A stretch of 7,693 bases of DNA from Burkholderiales bacterium (GTDB taxonomy: Bacteria; Pseudomonadota; Gammaproteobacteria; Burkholderiales; SG8-39), in the NCBI GenBank assembly GCA_020846575.1, contig JADLDQ010000310.1:1-7693 (forward strand). The letters run 5' to 3'. The notes below the pieces were generated by a model. That model was not told the origin of the DNA. It worked only from the letters and a program-made list of their open reading frames with translations, and did no database searches. Position 1 is the stretch's first letter, and each line of letters starts with the position of its first letter. Positions 1-5,398 of this stretch are shown piece after piece. The translations under genes and the position numbers were made by a program.

Positions 1-145
1 GCGCGATGAGGTCGGTCGGACCGCCGGGAACGAAGGGAATGACGACCGTAACCGGTTTGGCTGGATAGTCCTGCGCCTGTGCGACGGATGCGATCACGGA
101 CAATGCGACCGCAACAGCGACCATTGCCCTCAAGAGACATCCCAT
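1..145 (-). CDS. Tripartite tricarboxylate transporter solute-binding protein (TctC/Bug family), N-terminal fragment
   Basis: Only the first 48 codons are inside the window; the gene continues past the left edge. The reverse strand reads a short n-region (MGCLLRAM), a hydrophobic Ala/Val core and a signal-peptidase I site after Ala24 (AQA, then QDYPAKP). The mature start is followed by the family signature VIPFVPGGPTDLIA (about residues 35-48), the loop that holds the carboxylate ligand in Bug proteins. The ATG at 145 is chosen because a GAGGAGA ribosome-binding site sits about 6 nt upstream. The product would be a periplasmic receptor delivering an organic acid to a TctA/TctB-type permease. 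It lies 89 nt downstream of the nitroreductase stop on the same strand and may be co-transcribed with it. The family call is firm; the ligand is unknown. Confidence 0.9.
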   Translation of the reverse strand, partial: MGCLLRAMVAVAVALSVIASVAQAQDYPAKPVTVVIPFVPGGPTDLIA

Positions 146-218
146 GATTCTCTCCTCATTGGAAATAACGATTCCGCCGGCAACCAGAGCCTCGACACGC
201 GTCCCGCCAGGCATACGA

Positions 219-231
219 AGCACAATGTGCT
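219..231. repeat. Short palindrome AGCACA-A-TGTGCT between nitroreductase and the next Bug gene
   Basis: Two perfect 6-bp arms flank a single A. Allowing one bulged base, the arms extend outward by CG/CG. The element starts 3 nt after the nitroreductase stop codon on the minus strand and lies about 74 nt upstream of the 145 start. There is no T-run behind it, so it looks more like a protein-binding palindrome than an intrinsic terminator. A chance occurrence is possible. Confidence 0.3.
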
Positions 232-234
232 CGC

Positions 235-999
235 TTAACGCTCGTCCTCGGGCGCCGCGTCGCCCTCGTCGCGCCGCCCCTTGCTCTTGCCGAAGGCACC
301 GAGGCGCGTCACGTCTTGCAGAAACTCGTTCAGCTGTTCGTTCGAGCGGAACTTGGCTTGATCGTACTGCTCCCTATGAACGATGTCCGCCAGCGGGCGG
401 CGTGGAGGTGCATCGGGCCATCGCGTGGGATAGCCGATCGCGATCAGTTCGTACACCTGGTAAGGCTCGGGAATGTGCAGCATCGCCTTCAACATGGTCG
501 CCATGTAGTGCGAACCGGCATCGCTGACGTACTGCGATCCCAGTCCGAAGCTCGCAGCCATCAGATGCAGCAAGTAGGTTGCGGTGGCGAGGCTGGTGGT
601 GAAGTGGCGCTCGCCCTTGTCCAGAATCGTCCGGACCGGATAGCATTCGTTCACCCGGGGGTCGCCGATCACGATGACGTGCACCGGCGCGTGCCGGAAG
701 CCGGCGCCGGGAAGACGAATGAAGCCACGGACGGCTTTTTCCATCTCTTTCTTATCCGCCGATTGCTTCACGTACAAGTCGGCAATCCGGTTCCGGGTTT
801 CGGCGGCTCGGACTACGATGAATTCGGTCGGCTGGCCGTTACCGGCGCTTGGGGCCCATCGCGCCGCGTCCAGGATCGCATCGAGAATCTCGTCCGGTAC
901 TTCGCGGTTCTGATCGAAGCCGCGGATTGAACGGCGGGAACGGATGAGATCCAGCACAAGCGCGGGATTGACGACGGGTCTGTCATTGGCGTTGTCCAT
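235..999 (-). CDS. Nitroreductase-family FMN oxidoreductase
   Basis: The product is a 254-residue cytoplasmic flavoprotein of the nitroreductase fold, which uses FMN and NAD(P)H to reduce nitro, quinone or related acceptors; some relatives do other flavin chemistry. Visible signatures are RSRRSIRGF at residues 20-28 (the Arg-rich FMN-phosphate contact), AARWAPSAGNGQPTEF at about 45-60 (the family's Ser-x-x-Asn-x-Gln-Pro flavin motif), an AASFGLGSQYV helix and strand in the middle, and a C-terminal LIAIGYPTR segment. The length is slightly above usual because of a charged tail rich in Lys, Arg, Asp and Glu that looks disordered. The ATG at 999 is preferred over a TTG ten codons upstream because GAGGA lies about 7 nt before it. 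It is separated from the upstream Bug gene by 307 nt. There is no signal peptide. The family is secure; the substrate is not. Confidence 0.9.
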   Translation of the reverse strand: MDNANDRPVVNPALVLDLIRSRRSIRGFDQNREVPDEILDAILDAARWAPSAGNGQPTEFIVVRAAETRNRIADLYVKQSADKKEMEKAVRGFIRLPGAGFRHAPVHVIVIGDPRVNECYPVRTILDKGERHFTTSLATATYLLHLMAASFGLGSQYVSDAGSHYMATMLKAMLHIPEPYQVYELIAIGYPTRWPDAPPRRPLADIVHREQYDQAKFRSNEQLNEFLQDVTRLGAFGKSKGRRDEGDAAPEDER

Positions 1000-1306
1000 G
1001 CTCGATTCCTCGTTGTTGGTGTCTCTCAAGAAAACTCGCTCAAGAAGTATGCAGGACGAACAAACCAGTGTGGCCGTGCGTCCTCAGGAGATCGCTCGCG
1101 TGATGGGTTTGCAGCAGCAGGCACGGGCTAATCCCCACGAAAAGCACTGCTTCTCGCCATCCCGACCCGTGTCCGAAGGGCTCGCCCTCGTGGCGCGTGT
1201 GCGCGGCAAGCTCCCATGAGCGAGACGAATCGGCGTTCGACACGGCACGCGCCGGGTGGGCGCGGGAGGCGCCTGCACGTCGCGCGGCCCCACGGCGCAT
1301 ATCGCC
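1000..1306. other. 307-bp intergenic region upstream of the nitroreductase gene
   Basis: I find no gene here with recognisable protein features; open frames on both strands read as low-complexity Arg/Ala-rich shadows. Close to the nitroreductase start is an 8-bp direct repeat, CTCAAGAA at 1025-1032 and 1039-1046 (TTCTTGAG twice on the minus strand, 14-bp period). It could be an activator or repressor site for the downstream gene. No convincing -35/-10 pair or terminator with a T-run was seen, although the gap is long enough to hold a separate promoter. Confidence 0.4.
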
Positions 1307-2263
1307 TCAGTTCAAGATCTTGAGGTCCGAGATCAGTTTCCCGTAGCGTGCGTATTCAGCGCGCACGTATCCGGCGAACTGCTGAGGTGTCATCGGCTCG
1401 GCGAGGTTCACGGTGAGCGCCTTGAAGCGCTCGCGTACCGCCGGCTCCTTCATCACCTTGGCAACTTCGCGGTTCAACCCCTCGATCGCCGGGCGCGGTG
1501 ACCCCGCGCGAGCGTAGAAACCGAAATACGGTTCGTCATCCACGCCCTCGATGGCGTTTTCTCTGAGTGTCGGCACACCGGGAAAATCGGGATGGCGAGC
1601 CGGTCCCACCACCGCGACCAGGCGCAACTTCCCGGTCTTTACGTACGGCAGGACCACCCCGGGGGCGAAAGCAAGCTGGATCTGGCCGCCAACCAGGTCT
1701 CTCAGGACGGGGCCGACGCCTTTGTACGGGATGTGATTGAGCCTGACCTTCGTCGCGCGACTGAACGCCTCCACCGCGATGTGAACCGAGGTGCCGGCGC
1801 CGGGCGAACCGTAGTTGAGCTTGCCGGGATTGGCGCGCGCGTGGGCGAGAAACTCGCGGAAGGTCTGCACCGGCATGCCCGTATGGAGCACCACGTACTG
1901 CGAGACGCTGCCGGTGGGCGCGACCGGCACGAGCGCCTCGATCGGATCAAGGTCGGTGCGTTTGACGATGTGCGGCGCCATCATCATGGTGGAGCCAGGC
2001 GCAAACACGAAATTGTGGCCGTCGGGTTCGGCGCTCACCGCGGCATCGAAGCCGACGTAGCCGCTACCGCCCGGGCGGTTCTCCACCACGAACGGCTGGC
2101 CGAGCGTCTCGGCGAGCCGCGTGGCGAGCACGCGCGCGGTTACGTCCGCCATGCCTCCGGCATCCATGTTCACGATCACCCGCACCGGCTTCGCCGGCCA
2201 AATCTGAGCCTGGACGCTGCCGATACTCCCGAGCGCTGCAAGGCACGCCAGCAGGAATTTCAT
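1307..2263 (-). CDS. TctC/Bug-family periplasmic solute-binding protein with an atypical ligand loop
   Basis: The product has 318 residues, normal for the family. A signal peptide (MKFLLACLAALGSIGSVQA) ends at Ala19, followed by QIWPAKPVRVIV. Family hallmarks include VVENRPGGSGYVG (about 60-72), NPGKLNYGSPGAG, HIPYKGVGPVLRDLVGGQIQLAF, GKLRLVAVVGPARHPDFPGVPTL and a C-terminal FAGYVRAEYARYGKLI segment. Family members usually have VPFxxGGxxD in the first ligand loop; here it reads VNMDAGGMAD (31-40), so Pro-Phe is replaced by Asn-Met and an acidic residue enters, while GG and the final Asp40 stay. That suggests a different ligand. A Cys at residue 7 is too early to be a lipobox. The ATG at 2263 is chosen over an upstream GTG because GGGGGAAGG precedes it closely. 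It lies 202 nt downstream of the next Bug gene on the same strand. Confidence 0.92.
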   Translation of the reverse strand: MKFLLACLAALGSIGSVQAQIWPAKPVRVIVNMDAGGMADVTARVLATRLAETLGQPFVVENRPGGSGYVGFDAAVSAEPDGHNFVFAPGSTMMMAPHIVKRTDLDPIEALVPVAPTGSVSQYVVLHTGMPVQTFREFLAHARANPGKLNYGSPGAGTSVHIAVEAFSRATKVRLNHIPYKGVGPVLRDLVGGQIQLAFAPGVVLPYVKTGKLRLVAVVGPARHPDFPGVPTLRENAIEGVDDEPYFGFYARAGSPRPAIEGLNREVAKVMKEPAVRERFKALTVNLAEPMTPQQFAGYVRAEYARYGKLISDLKILN

Positions 2264-2465
2264 GACCCTTCCCCCATTGGTGGAGGCTTCGTTCACCTTG
2301 AGCCCGGACCGGATCGAGGTCGCATTGTGGAACGCCCAGTGATGCGGCGCGCGCAGGAAGGTCCGTTCCGTCGAACCAAGCCGCTTGCGCGGCCCTCGGG
2401 TCTCACACGCGTGGTACGCCGTCCGAAGGTCGCTCGGAACCCCTCGGCTTGCCTGCCGCTGCCTT
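2264..2465. other. Intergenic spacer between two Bug genes
   Basis: This 202-bp spacer has no supported gene. The only structure is a weak 5-bp inverted repeat (TCCGA at 2422-2426, TCGGA at 2434-2438) without a T-run, which is not enough to call a terminator. A GGGGGAAGG ribosome-binding site for the downstream gene lies at its left end, reading on the minus strand. Confidence 0.35.
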
Positions 2466-3464
2466 CTAGTCGACTCGATTGATGCCCACCGCCGTGATGA
2501 CTTGAGCCCACTTGCGATTCTCGGCGGCGACGAACTGAGCGAATGCCTCGGGCGACATGGTCTGCACTTCGCAGCCGACCTCGATGAGCCGCTTTTGCAC
2601 AGCCGGCTGCGCCAGCACCGCCGTTATCTGCCGATTCAGACTCGACACGATCGGCCGCCCTACCCCGACAGGGCCGAAAATGCCGAACCAGCTCGTCACG
2701 TCAATCTCCCTGCCGATCGTAACCGCGGTACCGAGCTCGGCCATGGTAGGGACGCTGGAGAGCAGTGGGTGGCGGGTCCGCCCGGTCTGGGCCAGGACGC
2801 GCAACTGGCCGGCTTCAACGAAAGGGGTCAGTCCCGTCGGACCGATTATCATCATGTCTATCTCGCCGGCGATCAGGGCCGGTAGCGCCTGCGAGCCGCC
2901 CTTGAAGGGCACGTCCACCATGTCGAGATGCGCTTGCAACGCGAACAGTCCCGTGATCATGTGCGAGGGTGAACCGGGTCCGGATGAGCCGTAATTGAGC
3001 TTGCCGGGTCGTGCCTTGGCGTAGTCGATGAACCCGGCGAGCGATCGGACCGGCAATTTCGAGTTGATCGCCAGGGCGTGGGGCGAGTGCGCGACGAACC
3101 CGATGGCGCTGAAATCTCTGACCGGATCGTAGGGCGCCTTCTTTTTGATCGCCGGAACCACCGCCATGCCCCCTGATTCGCCGAACAGCAGCGTGTAGCC
3201 ATCCGGCGCGGCGCGGCCGACGGTCTCCACGCCGATAACCGAGCCTCCGCCGGGTCGGTTTTCCACCACCACCGGCTGCCCCAGGCGCTCGCGCAACCCT
3301 TCGCCTAACAGGCGTGCCGCCAGGTCGGTGGTGCCTCCCGGTGCGAACGGCACAATCAGTCGGATCGGCCGGCTGGGATACTCCTGTCCGGCCGCGGACA
3401 ATGCCAGTGCGGCCAGAGTCGCCGCCACGCCGCGGGTGAAACGGCGTCCTCCCAATGGCTGCAT
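2466..3464 (-). CDS. TctC/Bug-family periplasmic solute-binding protein
   Basis: The product has 332 residues. Its N-terminus carries two arginines (GGRRFTRG) before an Ala/Leu core. Cleavage probably follows Gly26 (SAAG, then QEYPSRP). The RR pair is somewhat Tat-like but lacks a proper twin-arginine consensus. Family landmarks are VPFAPGGTTDLAAR from residue 38, VVENRPGGGSVIG, APDGYTLLFG, RPGKLNYGSSGPGSPSHM, VDVPFKGGSQALPALIAGEIDM, VEAGQLRVLAQTGRTRHPLLSSVPTMAELG and the closing MSPEAFAQFVAAENRKWAQVI. These are canonical, unlike the neighbouring Bug protein at 1307-2263. The ATG at 3464 has AGAGGAGGCGGAG just upstream. It is the first gene of the leftward unit, and its putative promoter lies about 140 nt further up in the divergent region. 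The ligand is unknown; family members bind carboxylates and similar small metabolites. Confidence 0.94.
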   Translation of the reverse strand: MQPLGGRRFTRGVAATLAALALSAAGQEYPSRPIRLIVPFAPGGTTDLAARLLGEGLRERLGQPVVVENRPGGGSVIGVETVGRAAPDGYTLLFGESGGMAVVPAIKKKAPYDPVRDFSAIGFVAHSPHALAINSKLPVRSLAGFIDYAKARPGKLNYGSSGPGSPSHMITGLFALQAHLDMVDVPFKGGSQALPALIAGEIDMMIIGPTGLTPFVEAGQLRVLAQTGRTRHPLLSSVPTMAELGTAVTIGREIDVTSWFGIFGPVGVGRPIVSSLNRQITAVLAQPAVQKRLIEVGCEVQTMSPEAFAQFVAAENRKWAQVITAVGINRVD

Positions 3465-3610
3465 GTTCTCCGCCTCCTCTTATCTGCTGCTCGAACGCCG
3501 GGGGACCGGCACGGCGAGTCTGCCACGCGCTCGCACCGCGCGGTTGCAGGTCGAAGACGCCTCCGCCGGGCGCTCCGGGAAGTGGCGCTTGATCGCGTTT
3601 GCGAAGCGTA

Positions 3611-3640
3611 ACGATACCTCCCGTTCAGGCATATTGTCAA
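3611..3640 (-). promoter_or_regulatory. Putative sigma-70 promoter driving the leftward Bug/nitroreductase unit
   Basis: On the minus strand a perfect TTGACA (-35) occupies 3640-3635. After an 18-bp spacer comes TATCGT (3616-3611), a 4/6 match to TATAAT. Transcription would start near 3604, giving a leader of about 140 nt before the ATG at 3464. The call rests on sequence only. Confidence 0.5.
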
Positions 3641-3651
3641 AGCCTTGACAA
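3634..3651. promoter_or_regulatory. Perfect inverted repeat TTGTCAA-AGCC-TTGACAA carrying both divergent -35 boxes
   Basis: Two perfect 7-bp arms (3634-3640 and 3645-3651) flank a 4-bp spacer. Each arm contains TTGACA for one direction, so the palindrome is at once the pair of -35 elements and a plausible operator. A regulator bound here, or one RNA polymerase, would block the other direction. TTGT...ACAA half-sites resemble operators of GntR-type repressors, but that link is inference and no regulator gene lies in the window. Confidence 0.5.
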
Positions 3652-3674
3652 CTTCTTTTCCAACGACTTAGACT
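3645..3674 (+). promoter_or_regulatory. Putative sigma-70 promoter for the aldo/keto reductase gene
   Basis: TTGACA at 3645-3650 is a full -35 consensus. After 18 bp comes TAGACT at 3669-3674, a 4/6 -10 match. Transcription would start near 3681, leaving a leader of about 20 nt with GAGAGG ahead of the ATG at 3702. This argues against the in-frame TTG at 3681 as the start codon. Confidence 0.55.
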
Positions 3675-3701
3675 GAGACTTTGGCTTCGAGAGGCCACAC
3701 C

Positions 3702-4670
3702 ATGCAGTACCGTCGTCTGGGCGCCAGCGGGCCGAGTGTCTCGGCTCTTGCGCTCGGCTCCTGGCATACCTACCGGCGCCTGTCGTTCGAGGCCGGTGTC
3801 GCGCTGGTGCGGCGCGCCTTCGCGCTCGGGGTCAACACGTTCGACGTCTGCTACTACCGCGATCAGCCGCACACCGAAGTTCTCTTCGGACGGATTCTCG
3901 ATGTGGTCGGGCGCAATCGCGGCGACTATCGCTTGATCGAGAAGCTCTGGTTTGCCGGTTACTCGGAAAAGTCGTTCGCGCGGCAGCTCGATGAGTCACT
4001 GGTTCGGCTCGGCAGGGACCACGTCGAGGCAGTCCTCAGCGAGCATCCCCGTCCCGGGATGAGCGTCGAGAAGCTGACCGAGGAGATTGCCGACCTGGTG
4101 GTGCGCGGGCGCGCCGATTGCTGGGGTGCGATGAACTGGTCGATCGACGACATCCGCCGCGGCTACGAGCATGCCGACAGACTCGACCTTCCCCTGCCGC
4201 AGATCGCGGAGTTGAAGTACAACCTGGCGCGCAGCGGCGTGGTCGACAGCGACAGGTTCCGCACGCTCTGCGCCGATACCGGCGTCACCCTGGTCGCATC
4301 CGACGTATTGGAAGGCGGCGTGCTCGCCGGTAACCTGGAGCCCAGTCGCGGGATCGGCATCGATACGGGCGGCATCCGCGAAAAGATGAAGACGCACCAG
4401 CCGCGCCTGCGTGAGATCGCAGCGCATTTTGCAGCGACACCTGCGCAGATTGCAATCGCGTTCTGCCTCGCCAATCCGCTCGTCTCCGCAGTTCTGGTCG
4501 GGGTCACGCGGATCAAGCAACTCGAGGACAACGTTGCCGCCTTGCGCCTGGCGCAGGAGCATGGGGCGGCCTTGCGCAAAATGACCGCTCCTCTTGCGCT
4601 GTTGGGTCATGTCGAAGAGGAGCCTTACCCGTTCAATGCCCTGCTCACCCCCGAGTTCATAAGCGACTAG
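3702..4670 (+). CDS. Aldo/keto reductase superfamily protein with a shifted active-site Tyr
   Basis: The product has 322 residues, a typical length, and is cytoplasmic. It is expected to be an NAD(P)H-dependent (beta/alpha)8-barrel oxidoreductase acting on carbonyls. MQYRRLGASGPSVSALALGSW opens like most bacterial AKRs. The tetrad region can be followed: Asp48 (NTFD), Lys81 (IEKLWF) and His115 (SEHP). The Tyr position is odd. Relatives read FDTADVYG with Tyr five after Asp; here the line is FDVCYYRD, so Tyr51/52 fall three or four after Asp48 and Arg53 sits in the Tyr column. The usual G-V/I-S-N motif is GAMNWS (about 142-147), replacing the cofactor-contacting Ser. The C-terminal cofactor region LVGVTRIKQLEDNVAAL (about 264-280) is well kept. 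The start is the ATG preceded by GAGAGG. It diverges from the Bug/nitroreductase unit. The family is sure; activity is less so. Confidence 0.9.
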   Translation: MQYRRLGASGPSVSALALGSWHTYRRLSFEAGVALVRRAFALGVNTFDVCYYRDQPHTEVLFGRILDVVGRNRGDYRLIEKLWFAGYSEKSFARQLDESLVRLGRDHVEAVLSEHPRPGMSVEKLTEEIADLVVRGRADCWGAMNWSIDDIRRGYEHADRLDLPLPQIAELKYNLARSGVVDSDRFRTLCADTGVTLVASDVLEGGVLAGNLEPSRGIGIDTGGIREKMKTHQPRLREIAAHFAATPAQIAIAFCLANPLVSAVLVGVTRIKQLEDNVAALRLAQEHGAALRKMTAPLALLGHVEEEPYPFNALLTPEFISD

Positions 4671-4876
4671 GATGCGGAACGCTTCTTCCCTGCTGCTGGC
4701 GCCTTGCGCCGGACAACCCGCGCTCCAGCTTCTCCTGGTTCGCAGCGGTGTTCGCGCGCGCAAAGCGCGCGAGCGGGATCGAGCGCAGGGCGCACATGAG
4801 CGCGGACTGGAACTTGGGTGCGGGCCACGATCGTCTTTCCGGGCCGTGGATCTGATCACCTAGAGGTTTGATCGAC
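4671..4876. other. Intergenic region with two GC-rich stem-loops after the aldo/keto reductase
   Basis: This 206-bp gap has no supported gene; a 63-codon frame starting at 4672 has no recognisable features. Two hairpins lie in it: 4696-4702 with 4706-4712 (loop CTT, one G-T pair) and 4752-4759 with 4765-4772 (perfect 8-bp TCGCGCGC stem, loop GCAAA). Neither is followed by a T-run, so they may be weak or Rho-assisted ends of the AKR transcript, or structure in a read-through message. No clear promoter for the ferredoxin gene was found. Confidence 0.4.
4752..4772 (+). terminator. Possible terminator-like hairpin without T-run
   Basis: A perfect 8-bp stem of alternating G and C with a closing T-A pair and a 5-nt loop lies about 80 nt after the AKR stop. 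The missing U-tract makes intrinsic termination uncertain. Confidence 0.25.
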
Positions 4877-5200
4877 ATGCCCAAGGTAACGTTTGTCCAG
4901 GCCGATGGCGAGCGCAGAACGGTTGACGCTGTTCATCAGGCCACAGTCATGCGTACCGCGGTAGACAACGGCATACGGGGGATTGCAGCGACGTGCGGTG
5001 GGGTTCTGTCCTGCGCCACCTGTCATGTCTACGTCGATACGGCGCAGCTGGTGCAGCTTCCGGCGCCCGCGGTCCGAGAACTGGAGACGCTCGAGTTCAC
5101 GCTCGCCGAACGAAAACCGAATAGTCGCCTCTCGTGCCAGCTGACTGTCGACAAGAAGATGGAAGAGCTGATCGTCTACCTTCCCGATACACAGATCTGA
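4877..5200 (+). CDS. [2Fe-2S] ferredoxin, adrenodoxin/putidaredoxin type
   Basis: The product is a 107-residue soluble electron carrier. Four cysteines fit the vertebrate/putidaredoxin-type cluster pattern: Cys40, Cys46 and Cys49 (ATCGGVLSCATCHVYVD, spacing C-x5-C-x2-C) and Cys87 in RLSCQL, 37 residues after Cys49. Preceding AVDNGIRGI and the C-terminal acidic helix plus RLSCQLTV also match the family. Such ferredoxins pass single electrons from a ferredoxin reductase to cytochrome P450s or Rieske-type oxygenases, or serve iron-sulfur assembly (Isc-type Fdx). No P450, oxygenase, reductase or isc gene is in the window, so the partner must lie elsewhere. The ATG at 4877 is chosen over the in-frame TTG at 4868; AGAGG lies about 10 nt upstream, a rather long spacing. 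It is followed by 198 nt before the nitrilase-family gene. Confidence 0.93.
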   Translation: MPKVTFVQADGERRTVDAVHQATVMRTAVDNGIRGIAATCGGVLSCATCHVYVDTAQLVQLPAPAVRELETLEFTLAERKPNSRLSCQLTVDKKMEELIVYLPDTQI

Positions 5201-5223
5201 AGTCCCTACTGCCCAATTATTGT

Positions 5224-5305
5224 GGCGCATGCTCATTGCTCGGCAACGCGCTGTTTCGAGGATACGCCGAATTCGCATGGATGCGCCGAATGCGAATCGG
5301 CGCAT
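5224..5305. repeat. GGCGCAT heptamer, three copies in both orientations
   Basis: GGCGCAT occurs at 5224-5230 and 5299-5305 on the plus strand and as ATGCGCC at 5281-5287. The last two form part of the perfect hairpin at 5280-5306, and the first can pair with 5281-5287 instead. Three copies in 82 bp suggests operator half-sites or a folded leader, although a 7-mer can recur by chance. Confidence 0.35.
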
Positions 5306-5306
5306 C
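5265..5306. repeat. Overlapping, mutually exclusive inverted repeats upstream of the nitrilase gene
   Basis: One stem is perfect over 10 bp: 5280-5289 (GATGCGCCGA) with 5297-5306 (TCGGCGCATC), loop 7 nt. A second, alternative stem pairs 5265-5278 with 5290-5302 over 13 bp with one bulged A. Both compete for TCGGCG at 5297-5302, because CGCCGAAT is directly repeated at 5265-5272 and 5284-5291. There is no T-run after it. It could be an operator, the 3' end of the ferredoxin message, or a switching RNA leader. Confidence 0.5.
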
Positions 5307-5339
5307 GATCTCAACCGAAGCATCCCGAGTCGTGATGTA

Positions 5340-5369
5340 TTGACACGGCTCAGGAACGAACTGGATATC
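5340..5369 (+). promoter_or_regulatory. Putative sigma-70 promoter for the nitrilase-family gene
   Basis: A perfect TTGACA at 5340-5345 is followed after 18 bp by GATATC (5364-5369), only a 3/6 -10 match. Transcription would begin near 5376, just ahead of the AGGAGG at 5386-5391. The weak -10 hints at activator dependence, and the repeats at 5265-5306 lie about 35 bp upstream of the -35. This is a sequence-only call. Confidence 0.4.
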
Positions 5370-5398
5370 TTTCCAGACAAGCACCAGGAGGTTCGGTC

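Noticed and set aside
1049..1219. A possible 56-codon plus-strand small gene with AAGAAG upstream
   Set aside because: The reading frame has no recognisable features, composition like background, and overlaps the presumed control region of the nitroreductase gene.
1312..1323. The 12-bp palindrome TCAAGATCTTGA at the end of a Bug gene
   Set aside because: It is part of the C-terminal codons (Leu-Lys-Ile-Leu) with no T-run or flanking repeat, so probably coincidental.
2243..2263. A lipobox-like LLAC at residues 4-7 of the atypical Bug protein
   Set aside because: The Cys is far too close to the N-terminus for a lipoprotein signal, and a good signal-peptidase I site follows at residue 19.
1592..2482. 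A 296-codon plus-strand open frame opposite the atypical Bug gene
   Set aside because: It is antisense to a full-length family member with signal peptide and ribosome-binding site; the composition (His/Arg/Gly-rich) is that of a shadow.
3432..3464. Twin-arginine signal in the Bug protein starting at 3464
   Set aside because: RR is present, but the residues after it (FTR) do not match the S/T-R-R-x-F-L-K pattern; Sec export is the simpler reading.
4672..4863. A 63-codon frame directly after the aldo/keto reductase stop
   Set aside because: It has no ribosome-binding site of its own, is Arg/Ala-rich, and covers two GC-rich hairpins; better explained as non-coding.
5223..5240. A sigma-54-like TGGC...TTGCT before the nitrilase gene
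   Set aside because: The GG-to-GC distance is 14 instead of the required 12 bases, so it cannot be a normal -24/-12 promoter.
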